Assembly: GCA_963749145.1 (NCBI GenBank)
Contig: CAVVLN010000001.1
Coordinates: forward strand, 682,001-746,000
Reading direction: 5' to 3'
Origin: JASHPR01 sp963749145
GTDB lineage: Bacteria; Actinomycetota; Actinomycetes; Streptosporangiales; Streptosporangiaceae
Length of the DNA: 64,000 bases
The translations under genes were made by a program, and so were the position numbers. How positions within the stretch are numbered: position 1 is the stretch's first letter; every line of letters starts with the position of its first letter. The notes under the pieces are model-generated. The model ran no database searches, was not told where the DNA came from, and was given only the letters and a program-made list of their open reading frames with translations. This document shows positions 61,240 to 64,000 of the stretch, in pieces.

Positions 61240-61490
61240 CGCTCGCTCAGTCTGAGCCGTCTCGGCCTGGGGATCCGCGCTCGGCCTGAGTCGTGTCGGC
61301 CTGACGCGCTGGCCTGAGCGGCCTCGGCCTGGTGATACGCGGCCTGAGTCGTATCGGCCTGACCCGCTGGCCTGAGTCGTGTCAGCCTCCGGATCCGCGC
61401 TCGGCCTGAGTCGTGTCGGCCTGACGCGCTGGCCTGAGCGGTCTCGGCCTCCGGGCCCGCGCTCGCCCGGGCCGTGTCGGTCTGGGCCCC
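61240..61490. repeat. Nested repeat block upstream of the rRNA operon
   Basis: About ten copies of a short motif around GGCCTGAG/GGCCTGAC, usually followed by TCGTGTC or CGC. Two 60-base blocks, 61271-61330 and 61391-61450, begin GGATCCGCGCTCGGCC, lie exactly 120 bases apart and differ at one base; the part between is a diverged copy. Together with 61174-61239 and 61491-61540 this is the gene-free stretch before the promoters. Confidence 0.8.
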
Positions 61491-61540
61491 GCGCTCGCCC
61501 CTAACCGCCCCTGTCCGCCCCGTGCTCCTGAGAAGGCGAT

Positions 61541-61569
61541 TTGACTAGATCACCTTTGCTGCCTAGTCT
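61541..61569 (+). promoter_or_regulatory. rRNA promoter P1
   Basis: TTGACT (61541-61546), 17 bases, TAGTCT (61564-61569). It is a close sigma70-type match in an otherwise poorly matching region, about 460 bases before the 16S gene. Confidence 0.6.
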
Positions 61570-61729
61570 TTCGTCTTGCCCCGGAGAGATGCGACTCGTC
61601 CATGGGCGGCGGTCTCGGCGGGAGAGCAGGCACCTTCCCAGCGAGTAAATCCCGTGCACAGGGATGTCCGGGTGAGGGTATGCTGAGTGCACAACGTGTG
61701 ACGAAGCAAGCTAAGTTCCGCGAAGTCGT

Positions 61730-61758
61730 TTGACAACGTTCGGTAAGACAGGTAAGTT
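61730..61758 (+). promoter_or_regulatory. rRNA promoter P2
   Basis: TTGACA (61730-61735), 17 bases, TAAGTT (61753-61758), about 250 bases before the 16S gene. Tandem promoters before rRNA operons are usual. This is the stronger -35. Confidence 0.65.
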
Positions 61759-61812
61759 AGTAGGGTTGCCCCGGATGAGGCCGAGAGGCCTTGGATGGTG
61801 CGCGTCCGCTCC

Positions 61813-61832
61813 TTGAGAACTCAACAGCGTGC
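61813..61832 (+). promoter_or_regulatory. rRNA leader element (TTGAGAACTCAACAG)
   Basis: CCTTGAGAACTCAACAGCGTGC-type leader motif known from actinobacterial rRNA leaders. A related copy lies in the spacer before 23S (63820 on). Probably an antitermination or processing site; the exact role is inferred. Confidence 0.55.
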
Positions 61833-62005
61833 TAAAAGCCAGTGCACATGCACAACCCCCGTCTGGGTCCGGCCGTAAGGCCTGGCCCGCATGACGGATG
61901 CCAAGATCGTCTCCATGGCTGGTTCGCCAGCCGGACGAGACATCTCTCATGTCAGCAGCCCGCATGGCCGCTCTCCGGAGCGTTCCCGCGGTTGCATATA
62001 GACAT

Positions 62006-63860
<1,855 letters not shown>

Positions 63861-64000
63861 CAAGTTGATAAGGGCACACGGTGAATGCCTTGGCACCAGG
63901 AGCCGAAGAAGGACGTAGGAGCCTGCGATAAGCCCCGGGGAGTCGGCAACCAGACTTCGATCCGGGGATTTCCGAATGGGGAAACCTGATTGGGCGTAAT
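63861..64000 (+). rRNA. 23S ribosomal RNA, 5' part
   Basis: CAAGTTGATAAGGGCACACG followed by GTGAATGCCTTGGCACCAGG is the 5' end of 23S rRNA, and GAAGAAGGACGTAG and CGATAAGCCCCGGGGAG follow. The gene runs off the window end. The start is accurate to a few bases. Confidence 0.93.

Noticed and set aside
61240..61490. CRISPR array
   Set aside because: The repeats are nested and lack unique spacers of even length, and no cas gene is in the window.

Overview
The window is very GC-rich (roughly 70 % or more by eye), with dense coding, many GTG and TTG starts and ATGA/GTGA/TGATG overlaps. Gene content and order (HIT protein, pgsA, PIM acyltransferase, pimA, pdxS/pdxT, yebC, ruvCAB, yajC-secDF, apt, relA, aspS, rarA, alaS, ruvX, mltG, aroE, infC-rpmI-rplT, pheST, argCJBDFR-GH, tyrS) are those of an actinomycete chromosome, resembling the matching mycobacterial and streptomycete regions. 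The 16S gene and a 16S-23S spacer without tRNAs agree with this. I cannot place the organism below class level from sequence alone. No phage, plasmid, IS, CRISPR or tRNA feature was found.

Layout. 1-5.9 kb: end of a HIT-family gene, an EF-G-like GTPase, and phosphatidylinositol / PIM lipid synthesis (pgsA, then an acyltransferase and PimA in one uninterrupted reading frame). 5.9-11.1 kb: the PLP synthase genes pdxS and pdxT, separated by an opposite-strand pair (debranching-type glycosidase and GT4 glycosyltransferase). 11.1-15.7 kb: yebC, an Eis-like acetyltransferase and ruvCAB in a tightly coupled run. 15.7-23.1 kb: yajC-secD-secF, apt and relA. 23.3-30.8 kb: DUF349 protein, membrane-anchored cyclophilin, MBL hydrolase, aspS with an apparent frameshift, rarA, DUF948 and DUF6167-like proteins. 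30.8-37.2 kb: alaS, ruvX, mltG, aroE. 37.2-45.4 kb: a long leader, infC with an ATC start, rpmI, rplT, a SpoU methyltransferase, a PAS histidine kinase, pheS and pheT. 45.4-47.7 kb: alpha/beta hydrolase, a short-chain dehydrogenase remnant, a small lipoprotein and repeats. 47.6-56.6 kb: the arginine regulon behind a promoter covered by two ARG boxes. 56.7-61.2 kb: a 3-methyladenine glycosylase, a BpsA-like protein, tyrS and a chloramphenicol-phosphotransferase-like kinase. 61.2-64 kb: a repeat block, two rRNA promoters, the 16S gene, a tRNA-free spacer and the 23S start.

How it works together. Most of the window is information processing (three synthetases complete or nearly so, ribosomal proteins, IF3, rRNA, Holliday-junction processing) with stringent response, Sec export and complete single-locus arginine synthesis from N-acetylglutamate, including its repressor. 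There is no clear novel system. The best leads are the PatA-PimA fused frame, the bacterial BpsA-like branched-polyamine-synthase homologue, the chloramphenicol-phosphotransferase homologue beside the rRNA operon, short in-frame tandem repeats in disordered tails of many housekeeping proteins, repeats that start at stop codons, and two single-base G-run frameshifts (aspS, argF) that may be assembly errors.
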